Source of the DNA: Sorangium cellulosum So0157-2
GTDB lineage: Bacteria; Myxococcota_A; Polyangia; Polyangiales; Polyangiaceae
Direction of reading: 5' to 3'
Assembly: GCF_000418325.1 (NCBI RefSeq)
Contig: NC_021658.1
Location: 11,050,001 to 11,114,000 of the forward strand
DNA length: 64,000 bases
Below, piece by piece: positions 1 to 9,012 of this stretch. The first letter of the stretch is position 1, and every line of letters starts with the position of its first letter. The notes beneath the pieces were generated by a model. The model did not search any database, had not been told where the DNA came from, and saw nothing but the letters and a program-made list of their open reading frames with translations. Made by a program: the position numbers and the translations under genes.

Positions 1-782
1 GCCTCGACGGCGACCAGCCCGAACGGCTCCTCCCACTGGAGCGGGCAGAGGAGGGCGCGCGCCCCGCGCAGGAGCGCGACCTTGCGGTCGTGATCCATCT
101 CTCCGAGGTCCGACGCGCCGCTCTCCCGGAGGCGCGGGGCGATCTCGCGAAGATAATAGGGTCGATCCTTGGGGTGCGCGCGGCCGGCGAGCCTGAGCTG
201 CATGCCCGCGGCCCTCGCGATGTCGAGGGCGAGGTGGGTCCCCTTCTCCTCGGCGTAACGGCCGAGGTGCGCGAGGTAGCCCTCGTCGGAGAGGCTCGTC
301 GGGTAGCGCGCCGGCGTGACGCCGTGATGGATCACGCACGAGCGCGGGAGCGGGATCTCGAGGGCGCGCTGCCGCTCGCTGATGGCCACGTACGCGACCT
401 CCGGGTGCTGGGCGTAGATGCGCGAGCTCTCGTCGCACGACGCGTGATGCAGGGTGTGCACGGCCGGGACGCGGAGGAAGCGGGTGAACGGGACGGCAAT
501 CGGGCTGTTCACGTGGACCAGGTCGAACCTGTCCTCCCGCGCGATCTCCGACGCGGCCCACGCGACGTGGTTGACCTCGTCCTCCGGCGCCGGGGGCCAG
601 CACGGGCTCGCGTAGAGCGACCGGCGGCGGCAGGCGACCGACGAATCGCCCGTCGCGAAGAGCGTCACCTCGTGTCCGCGCGCCGACAGCCCCTCGACGA
701 GCTCGTAACAGAACAGCTCGGTCCCTCCGTATCCGGAGGGCGGCACCCGGATGAACGGGGTGGAGATGATCGCGATTCGCAT
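1..782 (-). CDS. GT4-family glycosyltransferase, 3' end cut by window
   Basis: The reverse strand from 782 encodes about 260 residues and runs off the window. The N-terminus has a Rossmann-type strand (MRIAIISTPF) and the sugar-donor loop PPSGYGGTE. Near residue 180 follows the second-domain signature LGRYAEEKGTHLALDIA, and at the truncated end WEEPFGLVAVE, which holds the E-x7-E nucleotide-sugar site of GT4 retaining glycosyltransferases. An ideal GAGGAG ribosome-binding site lies 6-8 bases before the ATG. The role is transfer of a sugar from an NDP-sugar to an acceptor in exopolysaccharide, LPS or natural-product assembly. The acceptor cannot be inferred. The family is secure, the substrate is not. 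Confidence 0.85.
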   Translation of the reverse strand, partial: MRIAIISTPFIRVPPSGYGGTELFCYELVEGLSARGHEVTLFATGDSSVACRRRSLYASPCWPPAPEDEVNHVAWAASEIAREDRFDLVHVNSPIAVPFTRFLRVPAVHTLHHASCDESSRIYAQHPEVAYVAISERQRALEIPLPRSCVIHHGVTPARYPTSLSDEGYLAHLGRYAEEKGTHLALDIARAAGMQLRLAGRAHPKDRPYYLREIAPRLRESGASDLGEMDHDRKVALLRGARALLCPLQWEEPFGLVAVE

Positions 783-1130
783 GCTCGTTGCTCCTCGATC
801 GCCGCGTCCCTGCGTCGGCGCGCCATAACCGGGGCGTCATGCTCGACCCCCGCCCGAGGCGGAGCGCATGCCGGCGGTTCGATGCATCAACGAGCATGCC
901 AGCAGGCGGATCCCGCCACCCCGGCGAGGGAGCGCGCGGGAGCAGGCGCTGCCGCGGGCCAGCAGGCCGCCGCCGGCCAGCGCGGGTTCGGCCCGGCGCC
1001 GTGCGGCGCGGCGCGCTTTCAACAGGCGTCCCATGCGTCTAGGATGCCCGTCCGCTCGTCCTTGCCGCGGGGCAGCGCAGACGGCGTCGACGGCCTGCGC
1101 GCCCAGCCCAACCTGAAACCAGGTGTGTCC
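783..1130. other. Divergent intergenic region
   Basis: These 348 bases separate the divergent glycosyltransferase and lipoprotein genes. I see no open frame with coding character, no convincing sigma-70 promoter and no obvious terminator. The region must hold the start signals of both genes. Confidence 0.5.
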
Positions 1131-2717
1131 ATGACTTCGAGATCGAATCGATACGGATCCGCGCTCGCGCTGAGCATTTCGCTGCTGGCCGCCTCGGGCT
1201 GCGGGGGGGGCACGATGCCCGATCGCAGCCAGACCGGCGACGGCGGGGGCGGCGAGCAAGGGGGCGCAGGAGGGCTGGGCGGAGCCGGCGGCAATGACGG
1301 CGGCGGGGGCGACACCGGCGGCTCCGGCGGCAATGATGGCGGCGGGGGTGGCGACGGTGGCTCCGGCGGTGGCAACATCGGAGGTGACGGCGGCGAGGGT
1401 GGAGTCGGCGGCAGCGGCGGCGGAGACGGCGGGTCCGGCGGCAGCGGCGGCGGCGGCACCTGCACCGGCGACGCGGACTGCGCCGAGCCCGCGAGCGAGT
1501 GCGCGATCGCGAGGTGCGTCGACGGCGGGTGCGTCACCGAGCCCGTGGCCGCGGGGACACCGGCGGAGATGCAGATGGCCGGCGACTGCAGCGAGCGCGT
1601 CTGTGACGGAAGCGGCGCGGTCGTGGAGCTCGACGACGACGACGACGTGCCCAACGATCGCAGCGAGTGCACCATCGACGCCTGCCGCGACGGCTCCCCC
1701 GTCAACGAGCCGAAGGAGGTCGGCACCGACTGCGCTCTGGGCGAAGGCGGGAAGTGCAACGCCGCCGGGGCCTGCGTGGAGTGCCTGGTCCACACGGACT
1801 GCCCGTCCCAGGTGTGCCTCGATTTCGTGTGCCAGGTGGCCACGTGCGAGGACGGCCGCCTCAACGGCGACGAGGGCGGCGTCGACTGCGGCGGCTCCTC
1901 GTGCCCGCCGTGCGGGGCGCCGGCCCAGGTGACCTCGGTCGATTACCCGATCATCGCCGTCGGAGGCGCGCTCGTGCTCACCGGCACGGGGTTCACCGGA
2001 GCGACGGAGGTGACCGTGAGCTACGCGCCGCAACCCTTCACGGTCGACTCCGACACGCAGATCACGATCCCCGCGCTCTCGGACGCGACGCCGATCGGCC
2101 CGGGGGAAATCGTGGTGAGCCGCCCGGGCGCGCGGCGGACCACGTTCCGGGTGACGGTGCTCCGGCTCCAGATCAACGAGCTCGACGCCGACACGCCGGC
2201 GGTCGACGCGCTCGAGTTCGTCGAGATCAGCACGGGCTGGCGGCTCACGAGCCTCGCCGGCTACACGCTCGTGTTCTTCAACGGGTCCGGCGGCGACACC
2301 TCCTACCGGGCGATCGAGCTCAACGCCACGACCGACCGGTTCGGCCTCCTGCTCGTCGGCAACAGCGGCGTCATGCCGGCGCCCGCCCTCGTCTTCCCGA
2401 ACGACATCCTGCAGAACGGCGCGGACGCGGTCGCTTTGTACCAGGGGCTGCCCGCGGACTTCCCCTCGGGCACGCCGGTCACCAGCGCGCGCCTGCTCGA
2501 CGCCGTGGTCTACGGCACGAGCGATCCCGACGACGACGGGCTGTTGGACGCGCTCATCTCCGACGACCCCGACGCCCCGGAGCGCGTTCAGGTCGACGAA
2601 GGTGCGCCGGCCGCGCCGGCGACGCAGTCGATCCAGCGCTGCGCCGACGGCCCCCGCGACGGCAGCCGCTTCGTGACGGCCGCGCCCACCCCGGGCCGCG
2701 ACAACGCCTGCCCCTGA
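1131..2717 (+). CDS. Lipoprotein with Gly-rich linker, Cys-rich module, TIG and lamin-tail domains
   Basis: This is a 528-residue secreted lipoprotein. The signal peptide ends in lipobox LAASGC at about residues 19-24. About 90 residues of Gly/Asp/Asn-rich low-complexity linker follow, then a Cys-rich module of about 150 residues. Next come an IPT/TIG immunoglobulin-like domain (VTSVDYPIIAVGGALVLTGT) and a C-terminal domain resembling the lamin-tail domain (LQINELDADTPAVDALEFVE). This architecture is typical of surface lipoproteins of large-genome myxobacteria. ATG 1131 is chosen because it puts the signal peptide at the N-terminus; the open frame extends much further upstream but without coding character. 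The Cys-rich module is paralogous to the protein at 31755-32516. Binding function unknown. Confidence 0.85.
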   Translation: MTSRSNRYGSALALSISLLAASGCGGGTMPDRSQTGDGGGGEQGGAGGLGGAGGNDGGGGDTGGSGGNDGGGGGDGGSGGGNIGGDGGEGGVGGSGGGDGGSGGSGGGGTCTGDADCAEPASECAIARCVDGGCVTEPVAAGTPAEMQMAGDCSERVCDGSGAVVELDDDDDVPNDRSECTIDACRDGSPVNEPKEVGTDCALGEGGKCNAAGACVECLVHTDCPSQVCLDFVCQVATCEDGRLNGDEGGVDCGGSSCPPCGAPAQVTSVDYPIIAVGGALVLTGTGFTGATEVTVSYAPQPFTVDSDTQITIPALSDATPIGPGEIVVSRPGARRTTFRVTVLRLQINELDADTPAVDALEFVEISTGWRLTSLAGYTLVFFNGSGGDTSYRAIELNATTDRFGLLLVGNSGVMPAPALVFPNDILQNGADAVALYQGLPADFPSGTPVTSARLLDAVVYGTSDPDDDGLLDALISDDPDAPERVQVDEGAPAAPATQSIQRCADGPRDGSRFVTAAPTPGRDNACP

Positions 2718-2728
2718 TCCCGGCGCGC

Positions 2729-2749
2729 GCGCGGCCCTCCGGGCCGCGC
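2729..2749. terminator. Candidate bidirectional hairpin terminator
   Basis: A perfect 9-bp GCGCGGCCC stem with a 3-base loop lies between two convergent stop codons (2717 and 2774). There is no U-tract, as is common in very GC-rich genomes, so termination is inferred from position and stem strength. Confidence 0.5.
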
Positions 2750-2773
2750 CGCCGCCCCACGCCGACCCGCCCC

Positions 2774-4606
2774 TCAGCGCTCCAGGTAGATCTCGAAATC
2801 CTCGATGAGCACGGCGAGCTCGTAGCGATCGTCGATGAGCCCCGCGAGCGCCGGGAACCCGTCCAGCGTGTCGCGCGAGTCGAGCGCGTCGCCGGTCACC
2901 GACGGGAAGACGTCGTGGCGCTCGACCACGATCGCCGCCGGCGGGCTCGCGGCGAGGTCGCGCATCAGCGCGTCGCGCGCCTCCTGCCGGGCCCACGCCG
3001 CGCGCTGCGGGACGTTGTAGAGGTAACGCGTCGCCGGCGGGCGATCGGCGAGGTCGTAGATCACCGGCTCGAAGCCCCACACGAGCACCGGCCGCCCTGG
3101 CGCGACGCGCTCGCGCAGCCACGCCGCGACCGCGCGGTTCGCCGCGGCGTTCACGTCGGCCACCGAGGCGAGGCGGTCGAGGCGGCCCTGGTCCCGCGCG
3201 CCCGCGGCGAGCAGCGCGAGCCGCTCGGCGCAGCGATCGAGGTACGCGTCGGCCACGTCCTTGGTCGCGGAGCGGGCGAAGGCGGCCGCGACGAGCGCCG
3301 CGACGAGCGCGGCGGCCGCCCGCGCGCCGCGCTGGACGCAGCGCTGCCACGCCTTCCAGAGACCGAGCGCGGCGAGCATCGCGGTGAGCGGCCAGGTCGC
3401 GCCGTAATGGTACGGGAAGAACTTCGCCTGCATCACCACGCCGACGAGGTGCATGGCGATCACGCCCGCGAACAGCGCCACGCCCGCGCGCTCGTGGCGC
3501 TCGGGGTGCAGCGCGAGCAGGCAGACCAGGCCGAGCGCGATCGGGCCGGAGTACCGGACGAGCCACTCGCTGATGCCGTGCCACGCCATCTCGAGCACGC
3601 CCGCGTCGCGCCACCCGAGCGCGGTGTAATGCGGCGTGAAGACGAAGAGGACCTCCCACAGATCGCCGAGCGCCCCCTTCGCGGCGAACCACGCGACGCA
3701 GGCGAGCACGGGGAGCACGCCGCCCAGCGCGATGAGCAGGGCGGGCCGGAGCGCCGCCCAGACGAGCGCGGGCGCGCCCGGAAGAGAGCGCGCGGGCGCG
3801 TCCGGCGGCGCGCCCGGAAGAGGGCGCGACGGCTCGCCCTCGATCGCGGGCCGGACGGCCGCGGCGCTCGTCGCGGCGCGGCCCGCGCGCGCCGCGCCGC
3901 GCCGCGCGAGCTCGGCGAGGGCGGGCGCGGCCAGCGCGACGGCGAGCACGACGCCGCCGCCGGCGAGGGGCGGCTTGAGGAGGCCGGCGGCGCCGAAGAG
4001 CGCGCCCGACGCGACCAGCGCGGCCGCGCGCGGGGCGGGGCGCGGCGCGCCGGTGGCGCGGCCCTGCCCCGCGCCGCGCGCGGCCACGAGCAGGGCGGCG
4101 ACGGTGAGCATGCCGCCGAACGACTCGGGCTGCGCCGTGTGCCAGAAATCGAGCTGGGCGTGCACGAGCACGGCGAGCGCGGCGGCGACGATCCCGATCC
4201 GGCGATCGCCGAAGGCGCGGCCGGCGAGCGACGTCATCGCGAGGCACATGCCGGCGAGGCCGGCGACCTCGAGGGCGCGGACACCCCACTGCGCCGGGCC
4301 GAAGAGCGCGCGCGCGAGCGCGTAGATCAAGAAGATGCCGGGCGGCTTGAAGTCGAACGCGTCGCGGTACGGCATGCCGCCGTCGAGCACCGCCCGCGCG
4401 ACCATGGCGTAGATGCCCTGATCGCGGCCGTAGCCGTAGGTCAGGATCTGCAGCAGCAGGAACGCGATCGCGCCGAGCGAGACCGCGCAGATCGCCCGCG
4501 CCCCCGCGACGCGCGCCGGCCCGGCGTCGGGGCGCTCGCGCGCGATCTCGGTCGAGGCGGCCCGGGGACGAGGGACCGCGGTCACATCCGGCGCGGCGTC
4601 ACGCAC
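2774..4606 (-). CDS. GT39/ArnT-like polytopic membrane glycosyltransferase
   Basis: A 610-residue integral membrane protein with many hydrophobic segments. The first membrane segment is followed by YGRDQGIYAMVARAVLDGG and FDFKPPGIFLIY (residues 58-90). This arrangement, with an acidic residue (D62) in the first periplasmic loop, is characteristic of dolichyl-phosphate-mannose/ArnT-type GT-C enzymes that use polyprenyl-phosphate sugars on the periplasmic side. An Ala/Arg/Pro-rich cytoplasmic loop around residues 240-275 looks like a lineage-specific insertion. The last 100 residues form a soluble periplasmic domain. The likely role is glycosylation of a lipid or protein in the envelope; donor and acceptor are unknown. 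It is divergent from the E2/glyA operon. Confidence 0.75.
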   Translation of the reverse strand: MRDAAPDVTAVPRPRAASTEIARERPDAGPARVAGARAICAVSLGAIAFLLLQILTYGYGRDQGIYAMVARAVLDGGMPYRDAFDFKPPGIFLIYALARALFGPAQWGVRALEVAGLAGMCLAMTSLAGRAFGDRRIGIVAAALAVLVHAQLDFWHTAQPESFGGMLTVAALLVAARGAGQGRATGAPRPAPRAAALVASGALFGAAGLLKPPLAGGGVVLAVALAAPALAELARRGAARAGRAATSAAAVRPAIEGEPSRPLPGAPPDAPARSLPGAPALVWAALRPALLIALGGVLPVLACVAWFAAKGALGDLWEVLFVFTPHYTALGWRDAGVLEMAWHGISEWLVRYSGPIALGLVCLLALHPERHERAGVALFAGVIAMHLVGVVMQAKFFPYHYGATWPLTAMLAALGLWKAWQRCVQRGARAAAALVAALVAAAFARSATKDVADAYLDRCAERLALLAAGARDQGRLDRLASVADVNAAANRAVAAWLRERVAPGRPVLVWGFEPVIYDLADRPPATRYLYNVPQRAAWARQEARDALMRDLAASPPAAIVVERHDVFPSVTGDALDSRDTLDGFPALAGLIDDRYELAVLIEDFEIYLER

Positions 4607-4720
4607 CGGGCCCTTTTACCGGCTCGGGCGCGCCAGCGTCTACGTGCGTCGACGTGCGATTCCACGTACGATTCCAGCCCTCCTGCGCCGGGCGTGTCGG
4701 CGGGGGCGGCTCGCCAGGCA

Positions 4721-4760
4721 CCGGCAGGGCGAAGCAGGGTGAAGCAGGGTGAAGCAGGGC
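4721..4760. repeat. Short tandem repeat, 10-bp unit
   Basis: GAAGCAGGGT occurs at 4731-4740 and 4741-4750, with GAAGCAGGGC at 4751-4760 and a degenerate copy before it. The repeat lies in the divergent intergenic region upstream of the E2 gene and is followed by a relatively A/T-rich stretch (GAATAAAGATA). It may be a protein-binding site or simple slippage. Confidence 0.6.
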
Positions 4761-4887
4761 GAATAAAGATACGCAGCGGACGAACACTGTGTCGTTGCTC
4801 TCGAAGGGCGGGCGGCGTATACGACCGTGCCGCCTTGCCCCGAGAAACGGGCGCTCACGGCGGCGCGCGTTGGAGGAGCGAGAAGCG

Positions 4888-6225
4888 ATGGTCGATGTTC
4901 GCATGCCGCAGCTCGGCGAGAGCGTGCTCGAGGGGACCGTCTCGAGGTGGCTCGTGCGCGAGGGCGATTTCGTCAAGCGCGAGCAGCCGCTGCTCGAGGT
5001 TGCGACCGACAAGGCAGACACGGAGATCCCGGCGCCGGCCGCCGGTCGGGTCACGCGGATCGCGGCGGCCGAGGGATCCGTCGTCGCCAAGGAGGGTCTG
5101 CTCTGTCAGATCGACGAGGCGGCGTCGGAGGCGCCGGGCGCAGCCGAGCAGCGCCCGCAGGCCGCGGCCGCGGCCAGCTCCCCGGCTCCGGCGCCCGCGC
5201 CCGCGCCGGGCAGCAACGGGCACGACGAGAGCGCCCGCCCGCTGTCGAGCCCGTCGACGAAGAAGCTGGCGCTCGAGGCGGGCGTCGATCTGCGCGGCGT
5301 GCAGGGGACCGGCGAGCACGGTCGGATCACCCGCGACGACGTGATGCGCGCGGCCCACGGCGCGGCGGCCGAGCCGGCGCCGCAGGCGAGCGCGGCGCCC
5401 TCGCCCGGGATCGCCGCGAGCCAGGCGGCCGAGCTGTCGCAGCTCATCCAGTCGAGCGGCGGGTTCGTGCCGCCGGTGCCCGGCGTCGGGTACGGCGCGT
5501 ACAAGGTGCCGCCCTACACGCCCAAGCCGGGCGACAAGGTCGTGCCCTTCAGCCGGCGCCGCCGCATCACGGCCGACCACATGGTCTATTCCAAGGTGAC
5601 CTCGCCGCACGTGGTGACGGTCGCCGAGGTCGACCTGCACGAGACGTCGAAGCTGCGCGACGCGCACAAGGACGAGTTCAAGAAGGCGGGGGTGTCGCTG
5701 ACGTTCCTGTCCTTCATCTGCGCCGCGGCCGTCCGCGCGCTGCGCGAGCACCCGGAGTTCAACGCGCGCGTGCTCGAGAACTCGTACGTGGTGCTGCGCG
5801 ACGTCAACCTCGGCGTGGCGGTGGACACGCCCGGCGGCCTCATCGTCCCGAGCATCAAGCACGCGGACGAGCTGTCGCTGCGCGGCATCGCGCGGAGCAT
5901 CGACGAGCTGGCCGGGCGGGCGAAGTCGGGCAAGATCACCGCCGACGACCTGGCGAACACGACCTTCACGGTCTCCAACCCCGGCCTCAAGGGCAACCTG
6001 TTCGGCGGCGCGATCATCTCACAGCCGAACGTCGGCATCCTGAGGATGGGGGAGATCAAGAAGCGCGTCGTGGTGGTCACGAAGGACAAGGAGGACTCGA
6101 TCGCGATCCATCCGGTCATGTTCCTCGCGCTGTCCTACGACCACCGCATCATCGACGGGGTGCTGGCGAACTCGTTCCTCTGGCGGGTCACCGACATCCT
6201 TTCACGCGGGGAGTTCGAGGTATGA
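4888..6225 (+). CDS. Dihydrolipoamide acyltransferase (E2) of a 2-oxoacid dehydrogenase complex
   Basis: The E2 core of a 2-oxoacid dehydrogenase complex, 445 residues, transferring acyl groups from lipoamide to CoA in the cytosol. The N-terminal lipoyl domain (1-78) has the lipoylated lysine in EVATDKADTEI (K42). An Ala/Pro linker follows, then the peripheral-subunit-binding domain (about 110-152, GVQGTGEHGRITRDDVM). The catalytic domain ends with the HxxxDG motif DHRIIDG (H419, D423). GGAGGAG lies 7-13 bases before ATG 4888. Its stop overlaps the glyA start (ATGA). No E1 or E3 gene is in the window, so acetyl, succinyl or branched-chain specificity cannot be assigned. Confidence 0.92.
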   Translation: MVDVRMPQLGESVLEGTVSRWLVREGDFVKREQPLLEVATDKADTEIPAPAAGRVTRIAAAEGSVVAKEGLLCQIDEAASEAPGAAEQRPQAAAAASSPAPAPAPAPGSNGHDESARPLSSPSTKKLALEAGVDLRGVQGTGEHGRITRDDVMRAAHGAAAEPAPQASAAPSPGIAASQAAELSQLIQSSGGFVPPVPGVGYGAYKVPPYTPKPGDKVVPFSRRRRITADHMVYSKVTSPHVVTVAEVDLHETSKLRDAHKDEFKKAGVSLTFLSFICAAAVRALREHPEFNARVLENSYVVLRDVNLGVAVDTPGGLIVPSIKHADELSLRGIARSIDELAGRAKSGKITADDLANTTFTVSNPGLKGNLFGGAIISQPNVGILRMGEIKKRVVVVTKDKEDSIAIHPVMFLALSYDHRIIDGVLANSFLWRVTDILSRGEFEV

Positions 6226-7493
6226 GCGTGAAGAACGACGTGCAGGGCCTGCGGCCGCTGAGCGAGGTCGACCCCGAGATCGCCGAGCTGATCCGCCTGG
6301 AGGAGCGCCGCGAGGCGGACACGCTCCGGCTGATCGCCAGCGAGAACTACGTGTCTCGGGCGGTGCTCGAGGCGACCGGCTCGGTGCTGACGAACAAGTA
6401 CTCCGAGGGCTACCCGCACAAGCGGTATTACGAGGGCCAGCAGCAGATCGACGTGGTCGAGGAGCTCGCGCGCACGCGGGTGGCCAAGCTGTTCGGGGCC
6501 GACCACGTGAACGTGCAGCCCTACTCCGGGAGCCCGGCCAACCTCGCCGTCTACCTCGCGTTCGCGCAGGCGAACGACACGATCATGGGCCTCGGCCTGC
6601 CCGCGGGCGGGCACCTGACCCACGGCTGGTCGGTGAGCATCACGGGGAAGTACTTCAAGAGCGTCCCGTACGGGGTGCGCGAGAGCGATCACCGCATCGA
6701 CCTGGACCAGGTGCGCGACCTGGCGCGCGCCCACCGGCCGAAGCTCATCTGGTGCGGGACGACGGCCTACCCGCGCACGATCGACTTCGCCGCGTTCCGG
6801 TCGATCGCCGACGAGGTCGGGGCGATCCTGGCGGCGGACATCGCGCACATCGCGGGGCTCGTGGCCGGCGGGGCGCACCCGTCGCCGGTGGGCATCGCCG
6901 ACGTGGTGACGTCGACGACGCACAAGACGTTCCGGGGCCCGCGCGGCGCGATGATCCTCTGCAAGAAGGAGCACGCGAGCGCGATCGACAAGGCGGTGTT
7001 CCCGGGCCTCCAGGGCGGGCCGCACAACCACACGACCGCGGCCATCGCGGTCGCGGCGAAGGAGGCCTCGGAGGACGGGTTCCGGGCCTACGCGAAGCAG
7101 ATCGTGCAGAACGCGCAGGCGCTCGGGCGCGCGCTGGAGTCGCGCGGCTTCCGGCTCATCACCGGCGGGACCGACAACCACCTCCTGCTCATCGACATGA
7201 CCCCGAAGGGCATCGGCGGGAAGCCCTACGCGCAGGCGCTCGATCGCGCGGGCATCGTGGCCAACTACAACTCGATCCCGTTCGACCCGCGCAAGCCGTT
7301 CGATCCGTCGGGGCTCCGCATCGGCACGCCGGCGGTGACGTCGCGCGGCATGGGCGTCGCCGAGATGGAGCGCCTGGCGGCGTGGATGGATGACGTGGCG
7401 CAGAACGTCAACGACGAGGCGCGCATCGCGCGCATCGCCGCCGAGGTCGCGGAGCTCTGCCGCGGCTTCCCGGCGCCCGGGATCCGCGTCTAA
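6222..7493 (+). CDS. glyA: Serine hydroxymethyltransferase
   Basis: Serine hydroxymethyltransferase (423 residues) interconverts serine and glycine with tetrahydrofolate, supplying one-carbon units. It is a cytosolic PLP enzyme. The PLP lysine is K235 in the signature STTHKTFRGPRG. The N-terminal ENYVSRAVLEATGSVLTNKY and YYEGQQQID segments and the NTTNxHLLLID-type segment near residue 325 are also present, and length is normal. Its ATG overlaps the stop of the E2 gene by four bases, implying translational coupling. This is an unusual partnership, because glyA usually stands alone or with folate and glycine genes. A duplicated hairpin follows the stop. Confidence 0.97.
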   Translation: MSVKNDVQGLRPLSEVDPEIAELIRLEERREADTLRLIASENYVSRAVLEATGSVLTNKYSEGYPHKRYYEGQQQIDVVEELARTRVAKLFGADHVNVQPYSGSPANLAVYLAFAQANDTIMGLGLPAGGHLTHGWSVSITGKYFKSVPYGVRESDHRIDLDQVRDLARAHRPKLIWCGTTAYPRTIDFAAFRSIADEVGAILAADIAHIAGLVAGGAHPSPVGIADVVTSTTHKTFRGPRGAMILCKKEHASAIDKAVFPGLQGGPHNHTTAAIAVAAKEASEDGFRAYAKQIVQNAQALGRALESRGFRLITGGTDNHLLLIDMTPKGIGGKPYAQALDRAGIVANYNSIPFDPRKPFDPSGLRIGTPAVTSRGMGVAEMERLAAWMDDVAQNVNDEARIARIAAEVAELCRGFPAPGIRV

Positions 7494-7515
7494 CACATAG
7501 AGGCGCCGACCGACG

Positions 7516-7651
7516 CGGCGAGCCCCCGAGGACGCCCGGAGAGAGATCTCCCGGCGTCCTCGGCGCTTTCGCGCGTCGCTTCACGGCGAGCCCCCGAGGA
7601 CGCCCGGAGAGAGATCTCCCGGCGTCCTCGGCGCTTTCGCGCGTCACTTCA
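7516..7651. repeat. 68-bp tandem duplication carrying a long hairpin (twin terminator)
   Basis: Two 68-bp copies (7516-7583 and 7584-7651) differ at one visible base near the 3' end. Each holds a 38-base palindrome (7526-7563 and 7594-7631) with 17-bp arms of CCGAGGACGCC-GGAGA type, one mismatch and a GAGA loop. They lie between the convergent glyA and lipoprotein genes, so they probably terminate both. The second copy includes the last codons and stop of the lipoprotein gene. In the first copy the base difference removes the stop, showing that the gene tail was duplicated along with the hairpin. Confidence 0.85.
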
Positions 7652-8462
7652 CGTAGAGCTGCGCGGCGGCCACGCCCGAGCCGGCGGTGGCCTTGACGAT
7701 GTACTTGGCGTTGATGCCCACGGGCAGCGACCAGCGGTAGCAATTGCCCCGGCCGCCGAGCGCGGCGTTGGCGCCGGTCAGGTTGTCCTGCGCCAGCACC
7801 GACGAGCCCATCGGGATGGGGGTCAGCGCGACGAGGCTGATGTCGAGCTCGGTGATCCCCGCGCCGACGCCGAGGATCGTGTAGCACTTGCCGGGCATCA
7901 GCTGGATCTGCTGCTCGAGGGTCTGCCCGGCGCTGAACTGGCCCGCGATTGGCCCGCCCTCCTTCGTCATGCCCGGCGCCTCGGTGGCCGCGAGGTTGTT
8001 CAGCGGGATGGTCGCGGCAGAGGCGAAGTTCGGGTCGACCGGCGACGCGCTGCCGGAGCTGCTCCCGCTGCCGCTCGGTGCGGGCTGCTGGCCGCCGGTC
8101 TGCTGGCCACCGGTCTGGCCAGGGAACGGGAACGGCCACGGGAAGCCGCCGGGCTGCGTCGAGGTCGTCGGGGCGGGCTGCGTCGGCGCCGGCTGCGTGG
8201 GGGCGGGCTGCGTCGGCGCCGGCTGCTGGTACCCGGGCGGCGGCTGCTGATACCCGGGCTGCTGGTAGCCGGGCTGCTGATACCCGGGCTGCTGATAGCC
8301 GGGCTGCTGGTACCCAGGCTGCTGGTAGCCGGGCTGCTGGTAGTAGCCGGGCGGGGGCTGGTTCGCGTAGCTCGGCGGTGGGGAGGCCTCTCGCTGTTGA
8401 CAACCAGCAGCGAGGGCGGCGGTGAGGACCATGGCTGGCAGGACGCCCAACGTACGGAGCAA
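7644..8462 (-). CDS. Lipoprotein with YQQPG repeats
   Basis: Predicted 272-residue lipoprotein. I chose the TTG at 8462 because GAGGAGG lies five bases upstream and it yields a compact signal peptide ending in LTAALAAGC. About seven YQQPG pentapeptide repeats follow (residues 40-80), then four QPAPT repeats, a Gly/Ser stretch and a folded C-terminal domain of about 130 residues with two cysteines (GKCYTILGVG and GNCYRWSLPV). That C-terminal domain is clearly related to the one in the protein at 9215-9850. The repeat region may span peptidoglycan or mediate self-association. Function unknown. The repeats are Pro/Gln-rich, so copy number may vary between strains. Confidence 0.8.
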   Translation of the reverse strand: MLRTLGVLPAMVLTAALAAGCQQREASPPPSYANQPPPGYYQQPGYQQPGYQQPGYQQPGYQQPGYQQPGYQQPPPGYQQPAPTQPAPTQPAPTQPAPTTSTQPGGFPWPFPFPGQTGGQQTGGQQPAPSGSGSSSGSASPVDPNFASAATIPLNNLAATEAPGMTKEGGPIAGQFSAGQTLEQQIQLMPGKCYTILGVGAGITELDISLVALTPIPMGSSVLAQDNLTGANAALGGRGNCYRWSLPVGINAKYIVKATAGSGVAAAQLYVK

Positions 8463-8733
8463 AAGAACCTCCTCGAATTCCGGCAGAACGCCGCGTTCAA
8501 TCTCACTGACGGGCTCGCGACGCAACCGATCGCTCGCGGAAGCTCCGCGGAGCGAGCCCCGAGGCCCGATCCACCGGGCTTCAGGGCCGTTCGCCGGATG
8601 TGGCTTTGGACGGGCCACGCCCAGGCTTTCATCGCGCCCGTCCGGCGGATTCATGCTGTTTCTGCCATGATTTCCAGCGTCATCGCCGCCGGGCTCGGCT
8701 GGCCGAGGGTCAAAAAGTGAGGTAGCCTACGTC

Positions 8734-9012
8734 ATGACCGACCAAGGCTCCCGCGCGAAGCTCGATCGTCCCGGAGAGTTTTCGCGGTGGTTCCTGGAAC
8801 GAGAGATGCTGGCGAGCGCCGGCATGGGGATCGCGGCCGACAGGGCGCGGCTGCACCTCGGGCGCGCGGTGACCTTCCTGGAGCAGGGGATGCTGCGCGA
8901 GTCGCTTGCGGAGGCGAACTCGGCCGCGTACCTCGACCACGCGATCCGGCCCGAGGCGCTCCTCGTCGCGCGCATGTGCATCCTGCGCGAGCTCGTGGGC
9001 GGGCCCGGCTGA
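8734..9012 (+). CDS. Small conserved-looking helical protein
   Basis: A 92-residue protein with no signal peptide. Residues 35-90 are predicted to be amphipathic helices (RARLHLGRAVTFLEQGMLRE, then SLAEANSAAYLDHAIRPEAL) resembling one and a half tetratricopeptide units. Codon use matches neighbouring genes. A GTGAGG ribosome-binding site lies about 11 bases before the ATG. It sits between two paralogous lipoprotein genes, which hints at a related function. I do not recognise the family. Confidence 0.6.
   Translation: MTDQGSRAKLDRPGEFSRWFLEREMLASAGMGIAADRARLHLGRAVTFLEQGMLRESLAEANSAAYLDHAIRPEALLVARMCILRELVGGPG

Noticed and set aside
837..4289. Leftward open frame of 1,150 codons across the lipoprotein and glycosyltransferase genes
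   Set aside because: Arg/Ala/Gly-rich without domains and overlaps two supported genes; typical of the spare frames of GC-rich coding DNA.
1667..5344. Rightward 1,225-codon open frame through the glycosyltransferase and E2 genes
   Set aside because: Shadow of genes in other frames; its sequence is Arg-rich and has no start signal.
8225..8350. Possible CRISPR or VNTR at the CTGCTGGTAGCCGGG-type repeats
   Set aside because: A coding 15-bp repeat giving YQQPG units in the lipoprotein; no spacer structure.
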